Positions 48,267-57,483 of a stretch of 64,000 nucleotides of DNA are shown in pieces. Origin of the DNA: Nitrosospira multiformis (GTDB taxonomy: Bacteria; Pseudomonadota; Gammaproteobacteria; Burkholderiales; Nitrosomonadaceae); the NCBI RefSeq assembly GCF_003050865.1, contig NZ_QAOK01000017.1, forward strand, positions 1-64,000, written 5' to 3'. A program made the translations under genes and the position numbers. How positions within the stretch are numbered: position 1 is the first letter of the stretch; each line of letters starts with the position of its first letter. Under the pieces are notes generated by a model. The model ran no database searches, was not told the DNA's origin, and was given only the letters and a program-made list of their open reading frames with translations.

Positions 48267-49049
48267 ATGCCGAAAGATAACTGCATTATCGAGGTGGAGG
48301 GGCTATACACCCGGTTCGGCAACCACGTCGTGCATGAAAATATTGGGCTTTGTGTGCAGTATGGAGAAGTATTGACATTGGTGGGGGGCTCCGGTAGCGG
48401 CAAGACAGCGCTCATGAGACAGATCCTGGGTCTCGAGACACCCGCACAAGGCACAGTGCGGGTTTTCGGAGAACCGTTGCGCGGCCGGAATCGCCAGCAG
48501 ACACAGAACATGCGAAACCGCTGCGGTGTGCTGTTCCAGAAAGGCGCGCTGTTCAGCGCGTTGTCGGTCTATGACAATATCGCCCTGCCCATGCGCGAGC
48601 TGCGCACGCTGGACGAAGACATGATTCGCGATCTCGTGATGCTCAAGCTCGAAATGGTGGAAATAGCGCCTGTCCATGCAAACAAGATGCCTGCCGAGCT
48701 TTCCGGCGGCATGATCAAACGTATTGCGTTGGCGCGTGCGATGGCGCTTGATCCGGAGCTCCTGTTTCTGGACGAGCCAACGGCCGGACTCGATCCGGAG
48801 CTGAGCGAGGGATTCGTCAAGCTCATCAAGACGATGCAATCCGAACTGACATTTACGATTGTCATGGCGACTCACGACCTCGACACGCTGGTTGCGCTTT
48901 CCGATCGTGTCGCGGTGCTGGCCGACAAGCGCCTGGTGGCATTGGGAACCCTGCGAGAGGTAATAAACACTGACCACGCTTTCATTTCAAATTTTTTCTG
49001 TGGCGTGCGCGGCAGGAAAACATTGAGAAACAACAGCAGCATCTTATAA
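48267..49049 (+). CDS. mlaF: MlaF-type lipid ABC transporter ATPase
   Basis: A 260-aa ATPase powering the MCE transporter. Walker A is GGSGSGKTALMRQ, the signature is LSGGMIKRIALARAM and Walker B is LLFLDEPTAGLDP. It starts MPKDNCIIEVEGLYTRFG, 11 bp after the permease stop. Partner of the upstream MlaE-like permease. Confidence 0.95.
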   Translation: MPKDNCIIEVEGLYTRFGNHVVHENIGLCVQYGEVLTLVGGSGSGKTALMRQILGLETPAQGTVRVFGEPLRGRNRQQTQNMRNRCGVLFQKGALFSALSVYDNIALPMRELRTLDEDMIRDLVMLKLEMVEIAPVHANKMPAELSGGMIKRIALARAMALDPELLFLDEPTAGLDPELSEGFVKLIKTMQSELTFTIVMATHDLDTLVALSDRVAVLADKRLVALGTLREVINTDHAFISNFFCGVRGRKTLRNNSSIL

Positions 49050-49059
49050 GGGGGCGATT

Positions 49060-49965
49060 ATGGAAAACCGTGCCCATGCCTTGGCAGCGGGTTTATTCGT
49101 AATTATTCTGAGTACGGCACTGGCGGCTGCCGTCATGTGGTTCGGGGGCGACACCATGATGCGCGCCAAATACATGCTCGTGTCGGAGGTTCCGGTCTCA
49201 GGCCTGAATTCTCAGGCAACAGTGCGTTACCGGGGAGTAACAGTCGGTAAAGTCGAGAACATCAAGCTGGATAAAAAGAACCCGCATAAGATTCTGGTTC
49301 AGATCGCAGTGGACAAGAACGTGCCTTTGACCCGAAATGCATTTGCCCAACTGGGTTACCAGGGTTTGACGGGTCTGGCATACGTGCAGCTGAATGATGA
49401 GGACGGCGAGGCCGAACAACTGGAAACTGATTCGGATGAACCCGCACAAATTCCCCTGCGCCCCTCGTTATTCGACAGCATCACCAGTTCGGGCCAGCAC
49501 CTGCTCGGCACTGCCAACGTATTGATCGAAAGAATGAATCTCCTCCTCGAAGACGAGAATCGGACGCGATTCATGCATATACTGGAAAATACGGAAAAGG
49601 CGACAGGCCGTTTGTCCAGGGTTCTCAACCAGTTGGAGCCGGGGCTCAAGGCAATCCCGGGGCTCGCTGCCGATGCAAGTTCCGTAATGAAAAATGCTGA
49701 CCGGCTTGTAGTCGACCTCAACCAGATCACATCGAGGCTGAACCGGCAGGGAGGAGCCATCGATGGCCTTTCCGTAGCCACGGTAGAGCTGGGCGAAACC
49801 ATGCGGTCATTGCGGGAAGCAACGGAAGGTATCAAAAATACCACCCGCAGTGTCGACCGGGTGCTACTCCAACTGGAAGATCAACCGACAAGCCTGCTGT
49901 TTGGCCGTCCTCCCCCGCCGCCGGGTCCCGGTGAGACAGGTTTTGTACCGCCAGGAAGTAGATGA
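49060..49965 (+). CDS. mlaD: MCE-domain substrate-binding protein (MlaD-like)
   Basis: A 301-aa inner-membrane-anchored protein. An N-terminal TM (LAAGLFVIILSTALAAAVMWF) is followed by an MCE domain (VSGLNSQATVRYRGVTVGKVENIKL and NAFAQLGYQGLTGLAYVQL), then a helical C-terminus. It is longer than E. coli MlaD (183 aa) and closer to PqiB/YebT-associated or chloroplast-type MCE proteins. It should form the hexameric lipid channel of the operon. Confidence 0.93.
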   Translation: MENRAHALAAGLFVIILSTALAAAVMWFGGDTMMRAKYMLVSEVPVSGLNSQATVRYRGVTVGKVENIKLDKKNPHKILVQIAVDKNVPLTRNAFAQLGYQGLTGLAYVQLNDEDGEAEQLETDSDEPAQIPLRPSLFDSITSSGQHLLGTANVLIERMNLLLEDENRTRFMHILENTEKATGRLSRVLNQLEPGLKAIPGLAADASSVMKNADRLVVDLNQITSRLNRQGGAIDGLSVATVELGETMRSLREATEGIKNTTRSVDRVLLQLEDQPTSLLFGRPPPPPGPGETGFVPPGSR

Positions 49966-49966
49966 G

Positions 49967-50620
49967 ATGAAAAAATACTTGGTTCTTGCAGTGGCAATTG
50001 CAACGCTGACAGCGTGCGCCGCTATTCGTAATCCAGCACCGGTAGCGGTATACGATTTTGGATTACAGCCCTTCCCTGTCCAGCCCAGCGCGGCCGATGC
50101 GGAGGGAAACAAGCAACTGCGGACAAGTCTGCTGGTCGCTGAGACCATTGCACCTGCCTGGCTCGATAGCACCGCGATCCATTACCGGCTAGCCTACGAT
50201 GACCCCACGCGATTTCTCGCTTATCGCAGCAGCCGCTGGGCCTCCACACCTGCAAAACTGCTCACGCAACGCGTCAGAACACGCATTACCGCCATTAATG
50301 AACGGGGAGTGATGAACACTGGCGAAGGTACGCGCGCAGATTATACATTGCGGCTCGACCTCGAAGAATTTGCCCAGGTGTTCGATACGCCTTCCCGGAG
50401 CAGCGCCATTGTGCGACTTCGCGCCAGCCTTATCGATCGCACCACCCGTTACGCAATTTCCCAGCGCAGCTTTGGGGTAGAGCTGCCCGCGCCAACGGCA
50501 AATGCCGCGGGTGCCGTAAAAGCCCTTACGGAGGCGAGTGATCAGTTGATTGAAAGCCTGATCGGATGGCTTGAGCAGGAACTTCGAGATAAAGGAAAGG
50601 AAGGTTTTTCGGAAGGATGA
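49967..50620 (+). CDS. PqiC/YmbA-type ABC transport auxiliary lipoprotein
   Basis: An outer-membrane lipoprotein of 217 aa with lipobox LTAC (cysteine about residue 17), matching the ABC-type transport auxiliary family (PF03886) of PqiC. PqiC sits at the outer-membrane end of an MCE tunnel in E. coli. The start codon begins one base after the mlaD stop. Its presence, with no mlaC visible, points to a hybrid Mla/Pqi-type system. Confidence 0.88.
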   Translation: MKKYLVLAVAIATLTACAAIRNPAPVAVYDFGLQPFPVQPSAADAEGNKQLRTSLLVAETIAPAWLDSTAIHYRLAYDDPTRFLAYRSSRWASTPAKLLTQRVRTRITAINERGVMNTGEGTRADYTLRLDLEEFAQVFDTPSRSSAIVRLRASLIDRTTRYAISQRSFGVELPAPTANAAGAVKALTEASDQLIESLIGWLEQELRDKGKEGFSEG

Positions 50621-50913
50621 TATTTTTCACGAGCCTGGAACTAATGGCTAAATGGCCATAGAGCATCCGCTTCCGGCATCTGCTGCTTCCCCGCTCGATT
50701 CGCCTAAGCACGGAGCTCCAGCCACACCGCTCCCCTCGCTGCAAAATCCCCCATGCCTTTACATAACGAACAGCTGGTATGACAGCGCGAATACGGGAAT
50801 CAGACACAAACCCGGTTTAAACTGCTAACCTGTCGGGCTGTCAGCCTGAACGCCTTTAAGCCTCAAACGTCATCTTTCAGGTACCACATTTGCATTTGTA
50901 TGAGGAAATATTT

Positions 50914-51957
50914 ATGAAACGTTCGCTTACCTTGGCCGCGAGCTTGGTTGCGCTGTCACTGCTCAGCGCTTGCGCAGGCAAGGTTCCCCTGCTGAAAAGC
51001 GGCTCATCCGCAAAATCCGCTGAATCGGACTATCCAACCGTGGAGCGCCCGGTCGCAGGATGCGCAGAGGGTGAAAAGCCGTTCGATTGCGACCGGCGCG
51101 CCATACTCGCCATGCAGGGTGGATACGAAGTCCAGTTTAAATTCGACGAAACCGTCGTGCTGCAGCCAGGCTACAAGCGCCGGGAGCCGAAGCGCAGCAT
51201 GGGATTCGAGTTCGTGCTCGTAGCGGAAGATACCGGCCGCAAGATTTCACTGCAACACATCCTGGTGATGGGCGGGGGTGCGATCACCAAGCACTGGCGC
51301 CAGGACTGGGTCTATGAAGCGCCAACGCGCTGGGTCTACACCGGGAGCCAGCGGTTCGAGCAACGAAAGCGCGATCCCGCTGAAGTACCGGGAACATGGA
51401 CACAACTGGTTTACGAAGTAAATGACGCGCCGCGCTATTCGGGCAATGGTAAATGGAATCACCGGTACGGTGTATCGACCTGGACTTCGGAGCGCAACTG
51501 GCGGCCGTTACCGCGTCGTGAGTACACCAAGCGCAGTGACTATCAGATCATCAATACGGAGAATCGCCATACTATTGCACCCCAGGGGTGGACTCATGAG
51601 CAGGACAATACCAAAGTCATCCAGACGCCAGATGAGAAGGATGCGGTATTGGTGCGCGAGTTCGGTTTCAATGAATACCGGCGCATCAAAGGCTACGACT
51701 TTCAACCTGCGGTAAACTACTGGAATGGTACTTCCGCCTTCTGGGCAGATGTGCGCAGACGATGGGAAAACGAGTTCGCCACCCATGGCTCGATTACGCT
51801 ATCGGTTGTCCCTGGTGATGAGTCCTTTAACATGGCGGTCCTCGATCTCGCCGATGCTAACAGGAAAAACCCGCAGGCCGATATCTACCAGAAAAAGCTC
51901 GAAGATATCTTCAGCAAATACGTCAACGTCAGGAAGACACAAACCAGCTTCAGGTAG
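50914..51957 (+). CDS. DUF6607-type lipoprotein
   Basis: A 347-aa exported lipoprotein with lipobox LLSAC (cysteine about residue 20). The mature part contains GGYEVQFKFDETVVL, KHWRQDWVYEAPTRW, RYGVSTWTSERNWRPLPRRE and HTIAPQGWTHEQDNTKV, which match the DUF6607 family as I remember it. Function is unknown. The ATG at 50914 has a GAGGAAA site; a start at 50890 would bury the signal peptide. Separated from the MCE operon by 290 bp. Confidence 0.82.
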   Translation: MKRSLTLAASLVALSLLSACAGKVPLLKSGSSAKSAESDYPTVERPVAGCAEGEKPFDCDRRAILAMQGGYEVQFKFDETVVLQPGYKRREPKRSMGFEFVLVAEDTGRKISLQHILVMGGGAITKHWRQDWVYEAPTRWVYTGSQRFEQRKRDPAEVPGTWTQLVYEVNDAPRYSGNGKWNHRYGVSTWTSERNWRPLPRREYTKRSDYQIINTENRHTIAPQGWTHEQDNTKVIQTPDEKDAVLVREFGFNEYRRIKGYDFQPAVNYWNGTSAFWADVRRRWENEFATHGSITLSVVPGDESFNMAVLDLADANRKNPQADIYQKKLEDIFSKYVNVRKTQTSFR

Positions 51958-51972
51958 CAACTCCAGATCCAT

Positions 51973-52653
51973 CTACTTGAGCGTGCCAAACACCCTGCGG
52001 ACCAGTTCGCTATCCTGATCCGCAGGGTTGTCGCGTATGGCCTGTTCCTTCTCTGCCATTAACAGATAAATTCCGTCCAGGGTTTTTTCCGTGACATGGT
52101 TTTCTATATTTGCGTGCTTTTCCGAAATCAACCCGAGCTTCGCGCCCTTCCCGGCAAAGTCATTGTATTTTTTCAGCACACCCGCCTGCTCGGTGGCTTT
52201 TTTTACAATCGGCAAAAATCGGTCGGAAAGCGAGTCGGATGAGGTGTTACGGAAGTACTGCGTCGCTCCGTCGTCTCCGACTGCAAGGATCGCTTTCGCA
52301 TCTTCCACAGGCATATTCTGCACCGCATCTATCAGCAGGGGCCGTCCCTCCGCCGCCGCCGTTTCAGCCGCGTGATTCATGGCGGCGATCAACCCATCGG
52401 CATGTTTGTTCATACCCACGGAGCGCATCAAACCCTCTACTTTCTGCAGAGAGACGGGTAACTGGATTTTTGCCTTGGGGTTATGGAGAAAACCGTTTGG
52501 AACCCCAAGTGTGTCTATCGCTGCATTTACACCCAGTGTAAGTGCTTGCTTCAGACCATCGGTTGCCTCTTCATCTGCAAGAGTATCACTTGCTGCAGCG
52601 GAAACAGGGATGGAAACGAAAAAGCAGGTAACAATAGCAGGAATGATGCGCAC
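51973..52653 (-). CDS. DUF4197-domain exported protein
   Basis: A 226-aa protein with a signal peptide (AIVTCFFVSIPVSAAAS) and a mostly helical mature part: GLKQALTLGVNAAIDTLG, PVSLQKVEGLMRSVG and DAKAILAVGDDGATQYFRN. These match DUF4197. The function is unknown. Convergent with the DUF6607 gene and downstream of lipA. Confidence 0.88.
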   Translation of the reverse strand: MRIIPAIVTCFFVSIPVSAAASDTLADEEATDGLKQALTLGVNAAIDTLGVPNGFLHNPKAKIQLPVSLQKVEGLMRSVGMNKHADGLIAAMNHAAETAAAEGRPLLIDAVQNMPVEDAKAILAVGDDGATQYFRNTSSDSLSDRFLPIVKKATEQAGVLKKYNDFAGKGAKLGLISEKHANIENHVTEKTLDGIYLLMAEKEQAIRDNPADQDSELVRRVFGTLK

Positions 52654-52727
52654 TGGAGTAACTCCTGTCGGGTTTGCGTAACCGGCCTTGAAATTCCTCT
52701 CTTGGCTGATTCTCTTCGCTAAAACCG

Positions 52728-53678
52728 CTACCTCTGTATGATGCCTGCCTCATGAGCCTGCTGATCGGCATGATAGCTGGAGCGGACCATGGGCCCGCAA
52801 GCGGCATTGCTGAAACCCATTTCGATTGCGGCACGTTCAAATTCCTTGAATGCCCCCGGGGTGACATAACGCATGACAGGAAGATGCCCGATGCCTGGCT
52901 GCAGATACTGGCCAATGGTAAGCATCTCGACATCATGCTCGCGCAAGTCGCGCATCACGTCAAGGATCTCCTCGTCAGTTTCTCCCAGTCCCAGCATCAA
53001 CCCGGATTTGGTGGGGATATCCGGGAAACGTGCCTTGAAGTCCTTCAATAACCGGAGCGAATGGGTGTAGTCCGCGCCCGGACGGCACTGCCGGTAGAGG
53101 CGGGGTACCGTTTCGAGATTATGGTTCATAACATCGGGGGGGCAAGCAAATAATTTTTCCAGCGCAATATCCAGTCTCCCGCGAAAATCCGGCACCAGAA
53201 TCTCTATCTTTGTCTGCGGCGAATGGGCTCGAACCTCGCGGATGCAATCCACGAAATGCTGGGCTCCCCCGTCCCTGAGGTCATCACGGTCAACACTCGT
53301 GATAACCACATATTTCAACTTCATGGCGGCTATGGACTGTGCAAGGTGCAGAGGTTCTTCAGGGTCCGGAGGACGCGGCCGGCCATGCGCTACATCACAG
53401 AAAGGGCAGCGGCGGGTACAAAGATCGCCCAGTATCATGAAGGTGGCAGTGCCTTTGCCGAAGCATTCCCCGATATTGGGGCAGGAAGCTTCCTCACATA
53501 CCGTGTGCAGCTTCTGCTCCCGCAAAATCCGCTTGACCTCATAAAACTCCTGGCTGTTGGAGGATCGCACTCTGATCCAGGAAGGTTTACGCAGCAACTG
53601 ATCGGGAGATTGCGGCGCGATTTTTACCGGATTGCGCGCGGTTTTTGCAACGCCTTTCTGGCGACTTTCAATTGTCAT
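52728..53678 (-). CDS. lipA: Lipoyl synthase
   Basis: A radical SAM enzyme that inserts two sulfurs into octanoyl groups on E2 and H proteins. The auxiliary cluster motif is [12 protein letters not shown] (CxxxxCxxxxxC) and the radical SAM triad is CTRRCPFC. The 316-aa length and the serine ligand near the C-terminus (MVRSSYHAD) fit. It follows lipB in the same orientation. Confidence 0.97.
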   Translation of the reverse strand: MTIESRQKGVAKTARNPVKIAPQSPDQLLRKPSWIRVRSSNSQEFYEVKRILREQKLHTVCEEASCPNIGECFGKGTATFMILGDLCTRRCPFCDVAHGRPRPPDPEEPLHLAQSIAAMKLKYVVITSVDRDDLRDGGAQHFVDCIREVRAHSPQTKIEILVPDFRGRLDIALEKLFACPPDVMNHNLETVPRLYRQCRPGADYTHSLRLLKDFKARFPDIPTKSGLMLGLGETDEEILDVMRDLREHDVEMLTIGQYLQPGIGHLPVMRYVTPGAFKEFERAAIEMGFSNAACGPMVRSSYHADQQAHEAGIIQR

Positions 53679-53767
53679 GATAAGGAAGAAACGTCTTCTT
53701 GATATTGATCCATATCAATCCTGAATATCCGGATCGGTTGATATCCATCTTTAAAACACTCTCGAAA

Positions 53768-54430
53768 TCATTGTTCCAGCCTGCTCCTCAGTTTTTCGGC
53801 AAGCTTTCCTTGCAGCGCTTCCAGCTCGTCGGTTATACCGAGATCGCTGGTTTGCGTAACCCTTAACCCTGCATAGCCACAAGGGTTGATAGCCATAAAC
53901 GGAGTGAGGTCCATGCTGACATTCAGAGCCAGGCCATGGTAGCAGCATCCATTTTTTATCTTCAGCCCCAGTGCCGCGATTTTTGCTCCGCCAACGTATA
54001 CCCCCGGCGCATCCTCGTTGCCGCAGGCATCGACACGATACTCACCCAGCAAGTCTACCACGGCACCCTCCATTTTTCTGACCAGGTCGCGCACGCCTAA
54101 CTTGAGGCGTCGCATATCCAGCAACAGATACGCAATAATCTGACCTGGGCCGTGATAGGTGATTTGACCACCACGATCCGTGCATACTACGGGAATGCCT
54201 GGATTGTAGAGCAAATGCTCGGGTTTGCCGGCAACACCCTGGGTATAGACCGGCCAATGTTGCAACAGCCAGATTTCGTCAGAGGTATTTTCCGTGCGAC
54301 TTGCCGTGAACGCCTTCATCGCCTGCCAGATGGAAAGATAATCCATCACAGCAGCATATCTGACTTCAAGTCCTGAAGTAATGCTGTGCACGGGAGAGGG
54401 CGCGGACTCCAGGCTAACGGACTGTATCAC
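53768..54430 (-). CDS. lipB: Octanoyltransferase LipB
   Basis: Transfers octanoate from acyl carrier protein to lipoyl domains, providing the substrate of LipA. The 220-aa protein has RGGQITYHGPGQIIAYLLLD, VGGAKIAALGLKIKNGC (catalytic lysine) and AINPCGYAGLRVTQ (catalytic cysteine). Located between the DUF493 gene and lipA. Confidence 0.96.
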   Translation of the reverse strand: MIQSVSLESAPSPVHSITSGLEVRYAAVMDYLSIWQAMKAFTASRTENTSDEIWLLQHWPVYTQGVAGKPEHLLYNPGIPVVCTDRGGQITYHGPGQIIAYLLLDMRRLKLGVRDLVRKMEGAVVDLLGEYRVDACGNEDAPGVYVGGAKIAALGLKIKNGCCYHGLALNVSMDLTPFMAINPCGYAGLRVTQTSDLGITDELEALQGKLAEKLRSRLEQ

Positions 54431-54472
54431 GGATAGAAGCTTCCGGAATCCGGAACAGGAATCAGAAACTCG

Positions 54473-54802
54473 CTAAAGTACCATTACCACTGTAGGATGA
54501 TCGCACAGTTCCTGATATAGCGCATCCAGTTGTTCGCGAGAAACAGCGCGAATCGTACACGTGAGGCTGAGATAATTGCTTTTTCTGCTGATTCTTACCT
54601 CCATGGTCGCCTCGTCAAAATCCGGGGCGTGCCGCTTCACAATCGCCAGTACGTTCTGTGCAAAATCCTGCCGCCGGTATTCCAGTGTTGCGGCACTGGG
54701 CGGAATGCCGGACGGCGATCCTACACGTCCCATGATTTTAATCGGGAAATCGCAGGGATATTCGATCAGGGTGCTCTCGTCAGATGAAGTCACAGGTTTC
54801 AC
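54473..54802 (-). CDS. DUF493 (YbeD-like) protein
   Basis: A 109-aa ferredoxin-like-fold protein of the YbeD/HP0495 family, which includes an ACT-like regulatory fold. The end YLSLTCTIRAVSREQLDALYQEL is typical. The conserved place between the aminotransferase and lipB genes suggests a link to lipoate or cell-wall metabolism, but the function is not established. Confidence 0.9.
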   Translation of the reverse strand: MKPVTSSDESTLIEYPCDFPIKIMGRVGSPSGIPPSAATLEYRRQDFAQNVLAIVKRHAPDFDEATMEVRISRKSNYLSLTCTIRAVSREQLDALYQELCDHPTVVMVL

Positions 54803-54807
54803 GACCT

Positions 54808-55668
54808 TCAGGATATCGAAGAGTTGCCTCGCATGGTGGTTTGTTTATAACTCTGGTAGAGCTGGTAAAACAATGCAAATATTTTTCCGGGTTTTCCCTC
54901 ACCCACCGGTTGGTTATCGAGACGGGTAATCGGCATGATTTCTTTGGTCGAGGATGTCAGCAAAAGTTCCTCGGCGGTGCGCACCTCATGTTCCGTAATC
55001 GCCCGAACTTCATGGGGAATGCCATTCGCCTGCGCCAGTTCCAGCACTATGTCATAGGTGATGCCCGGCAGCATCAGGTGATTTTTGGGCGGAGCCAGCA
55101 GAATTCCACTTCTTACGACAAAGATATTGCTTGCCGCCCCCTCGGTCATGAAACCGTCGCGAAACAACACCGTTTCCATGGCGCCTTCATCGATCGCCAT
55201 CTGCCGCAGCAGTACGTTGGGCAAGAGCGAAATTGCCTTGATATCGCAGCGCAACCATCGGTTATCATTGGCTGAAATCGCCACCACGCCGGTATGCAGC
55301 AGCCGGGGGGGGGGCGTCAGCAACGGATTGCTCATAATGAAGACAGTGGGCGCGACCCCTTGTGGAAAGGCATGGTCGCGCCGGGCGACCCCTCGGGTAA
55401 TATGCAGATAGATATACTGATCCTCGCCTTCATTCAGAGCGACGAGTTGTTCCAGCAAATGTGTCCATTCGCTGTCCGAATGCGGATTTCGCAGGCGAAT
55501 GCCATCAAGACTGTGCTGGAGCCGGCGCAGATGCTCAGCCAGGCGAAAAGGTTTGCGGGAATAGACAGGAATAACCTCATATACCCCGTCACCAAAAATA
55601 AAACCCCTATCCAGCACAGGGATGCGTGCTTCTTCGATTCTGAGGAAATCACCATTGAGATAGATCAT
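54808..55668 (-). CDS. dat: D-amino acid aminotransferase (class IV PLP)
   Basis: A 286-aa fold-type IV aminotransferase, probably interconverting D-alanine and D-glutamate. It has IYLNGDFLRIEEARIPVLDRGFIFGDGVYEV at the start, the PLP lysine in RCDIKAISLLPNVL, and EGAASNIFVVRSGIL. The ATG at 55668 is chosen because it starts at the family N-terminus. Downstream of the D,D-carboxypeptidase gene, so a role in D-amino acid recycling for peptidoglycan is plausible. Confidence 0.92.
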   Translation of the reverse strand: MIYLNGDFLRIEEARIPVLDRGFIFGDGVYEVIPVYSRKPFRLAEHLRRLQHSLDGIRLRNPHSDSEWTHLLEQLVALNEGEDQYIYLHITRGVARRDHAFPQGVAPTVFIMSNPLLTPPPRLLHTGVVAISANDNRWLRCDIKAISLLPNVLLRQMAIDEGAMETVLFRDGFMTEGAASNIFVVRSGILLAPPKNHLMLPGITYDIVLELAQANGIPHEVRAITEHEVRTAEELLLTSSTKEIMPITRLDNQPVGEGKPGKIFALFYQLYQSYKQTTMRGNSSIS

Positions 55669-55699
55669 GATCAGCCTGGAGATCTCGGGATTTTTGCTT

Positions 55700-56839
55700 C
55701 TAGTTAAACAGAAGCCGCATGCTATCCCATGCCCGGCCAAAAATATTCGCGGCGCTGACGGTTTCGAGCGCTACCAGCGGATGTTCAACTACCTGCTTCC
55801 CTTCGAGCGTAAACTTCACTATGCCAACTTTTTGACCCGCAGTGACGGGAGCGAGAAGTGGCTGCTTATATTCCATCCTCGCTTTGAGCTTGTCAGTCTG
55901 ATGGCGGGGAAGCGAAAAATAAACATCATTTCCGAATCCCGTCCTGAGCTTGTCCTGGGCACCTTTCCATAATGGGATAGCAATCACCTCCTGCTCTCCC
56001 GGATAGAGACGAACAGTGTCGTAGAACTGAAAACCATAATTCAGCAGGCGCTGGCTTTCCATCGCACGGGCGCTCTCCGAGGCGGTACCCATCACCACCG
56101 CAACCAACCGGCGCTGTTCCCGCCTGGCTGAAGTAATGAGGCAGTAACCGGCTGCTTCAGTGTGTCCTGTCTTCATTCCGTCGACGTTCGGGTCAAGCCA
56201 GAGCAGGCGATTCCGATTCGCCTGAGTGATTTTGTTATAGGTATATTCCTTGAGGGAATAGAGCGGATAATATTCCGGAAAATCGCGGATGATGGCGGTT
56301 GCGAGCAAGGCGAGATCGTACGCTGTGCTGTAATGATCCGGGTTCGGGAGCCCGGTTGAATTGGCAAAACGCGTGTTCTTCATGCCCAGGCGCACCGCCT
56401 CCTTGTTCATCGCTTGAGCGAATGCCTCCTCTGATCCTGAAACGGCCTCCGCCAGTGCAATGGACGCATCGTTTCCTGACTGCACGATCATGCCGCGTAT
56501 CAATTCATCGACCGTTACCGGCTTCTTCGGCTCAATGAACATGCGGGAACCTTGCGCTCGCCATGCACGTGCCGAGACTGGCACAGCTTGCGTCAAGGTA
56601 ACACGTTTCTGATACAGGGCTGCAAAAACCACGTAAGCCGTCATCAACTTCGTCAGGGACGCCGGTTCGACGCGTTCATGGGCATTTTTGCTCACAAGCA
56701 CCTGTCCGCTCTGAAGATCGGCAAGCATGTAAGACTTGGCGGCGACGGAGAGAGTTTGCGGCGGCGTGTGAAACTGGGGTTGCTGAGCGGCCAGTGGCAG
56801 GGCAAGCAGACACAGTGATAAAGGAAGCAAGCGTCTCAT
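55700..56839 (-). CDS. dacC: D-alanyl-D-alanine carboxypeptidase (PBP5/6 type)
   Basis: A low-molecular-weight penicillin-binding protein that trims pentapeptides. The signal peptide is MRRLLPLSLCLLALPLAAQ. Catalytic motifs are ASLTKLM (SxxK), QSGNDAS (SxN) and MKTGHTEAAGYC (KTG). The C-terminal beta-domain ends in an amphipathic helix (FGRAWDSMRLLFN) that would hold it at the membrane surface. First gene of the dacC-dat-DUF493-lipB-lipA operon. Confidence 0.95.
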   Translation of the reverse strand: MRRLLPLSLCLLALPLAAQQPQFHTPPQTLSVAAKSYMLADLQSGQVLVSKNAHERVEPASLTKLMTAYVVFAALYQKRVTLTQAVPVSARAWRAQGSRMFIEPKKPVTVDELIRGMIVQSGNDASIALAEAVSGSEEAFAQAMNKEAVRLGMKNTRFANSTGLPNPDHYSTAYDLALLATAIIRDFPEYYPLYSLKEYTYNKITQANRNRLLWLDPNVDGMKTGHTEAAGYCLITSARREQRRLVAVVMGTASESARAMESQRLLNYGFQFYDTVRLYPGEQEVIAIPLWKGAQDKLRTGFGNDVYFSLPRHQTDKLKARMEYKQPLLAPVTAGQKVGIVKFTLEGKQVVEHPLVALETVSAANIFGRAWDSMRLLFN

Positions 56840-56908
56840 GGCAATCTGCAAAAAAACATTATTATATCCCAGCCATACCGAAGACGTTATCCGCCGGGGT
56901 TCTGAATC

Positions 56909-56951
56909 ATTGACGTCCTCCCCTCTAAAATCAGGGGGATTCCTGCGGGGC
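56909..56951 (-). mobile_element. Solitary IS200/IS605-like end
   Basis: Read on the minus strand, GGAATCCCCCTGATTTTAGA and the following GGGGAGGACGTCAATGA form a stem with a short loop. This pattern is characteristic of the right end of many IS200/IS605-family TnpB elements, where it overlaps the omega-RNA scaffold. No tnpA or tnpB gene is near; it lies 70 bp upstream of dacC. It may be a relic or a non-autonomous element. Confidence 0.5.
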
Positions 56952-57055
56952 TCAGACATGGTTGCAAATATCCCTTACTGTCGCAGGCCACCCGCGGTGT
57001 CTTCAGCAAGAGGAGCGAATTTAAAAGTACCACGCTCCGAATGACTTTCCCGGCT

Positions 57056-57418
57056 CTACTTTTCGGCGCGGTTACGCCCGCACAAACTGAACCCGTCGTT
57101 CCATCCCAGCCGGTACTGCTTGTCTCCTGCAAACCTCTGCTCATCCTTCGCTCCATTTGCAGTCTTCTTCGCAGTTTCACAACCGTCGATATAGCCGTCC
57201 TTGAAGCTGGGCGAATAACCAGTAAGATTGTATACCGGCCGGGTAGGCTGTGGCGCGGGTGAAGGTGAAGGCGCCGTCGAAGTCGGAGGTGGCGTCGAAG
57301 TCGAAGGTGGCGTCGAAGTCGAAGGTGGAGATGCGGGTTGCGATTCCTTCTGACTTGTAGTGGTAGGGGTGCAACCCAGAATCGTGGTGACCAAAAGAAT
57401 TGCCGCGATTGCTCGCAT
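57056..57418 (-). CDS. Lipoprotein with TSTPPS-type repeats
   Basis: A 120-aa lipoprotein with lipobox ILGC (cysteine at residue 16). A proline/serine/threonine-rich linker (residues about 27-58) is encoded partly by an 18-bp tandem repeat. The C-terminal domain has GYSPSFKDGYIDGCETAKK and YRLGWNDGFSLCGRN, with two cysteines. No family recognised. The ATG at 57418 starts the lipoprotein signal; upstream in-frame codons lead to 57487. It is downstream of the HerA-like gene on the same strand. Confidence 0.8.
   Translation of the reverse strand: MRAIAAILLVTTILGCTPTTTSQKESQPASPPSTSTPPSTSTPPPTSTAPSPSPAPQPTRPVYNLTGYSPSFKDGYIDGCETAKKTANGAKDEQRFAGDKQYRLGWNDGFSLCGRNRAEK
57276..57329. repeat. Three copies of an 18-bp tandem repeat
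   Basis: Units begin at 57276, 57294 and 57312 and differ by a few bases. On the minus strand they encode the TSTPPS-type linker of the lipoprotein at 57056-57418. The repeat number may vary between strains. Confidence 0.8.
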
Positions 57419-57483
57419 TGTGCTTCCCTCGTTCAGAATGAGATATTTTGCAGGCATTTGAGTTCGTTGCGCATTCTGTTTTT

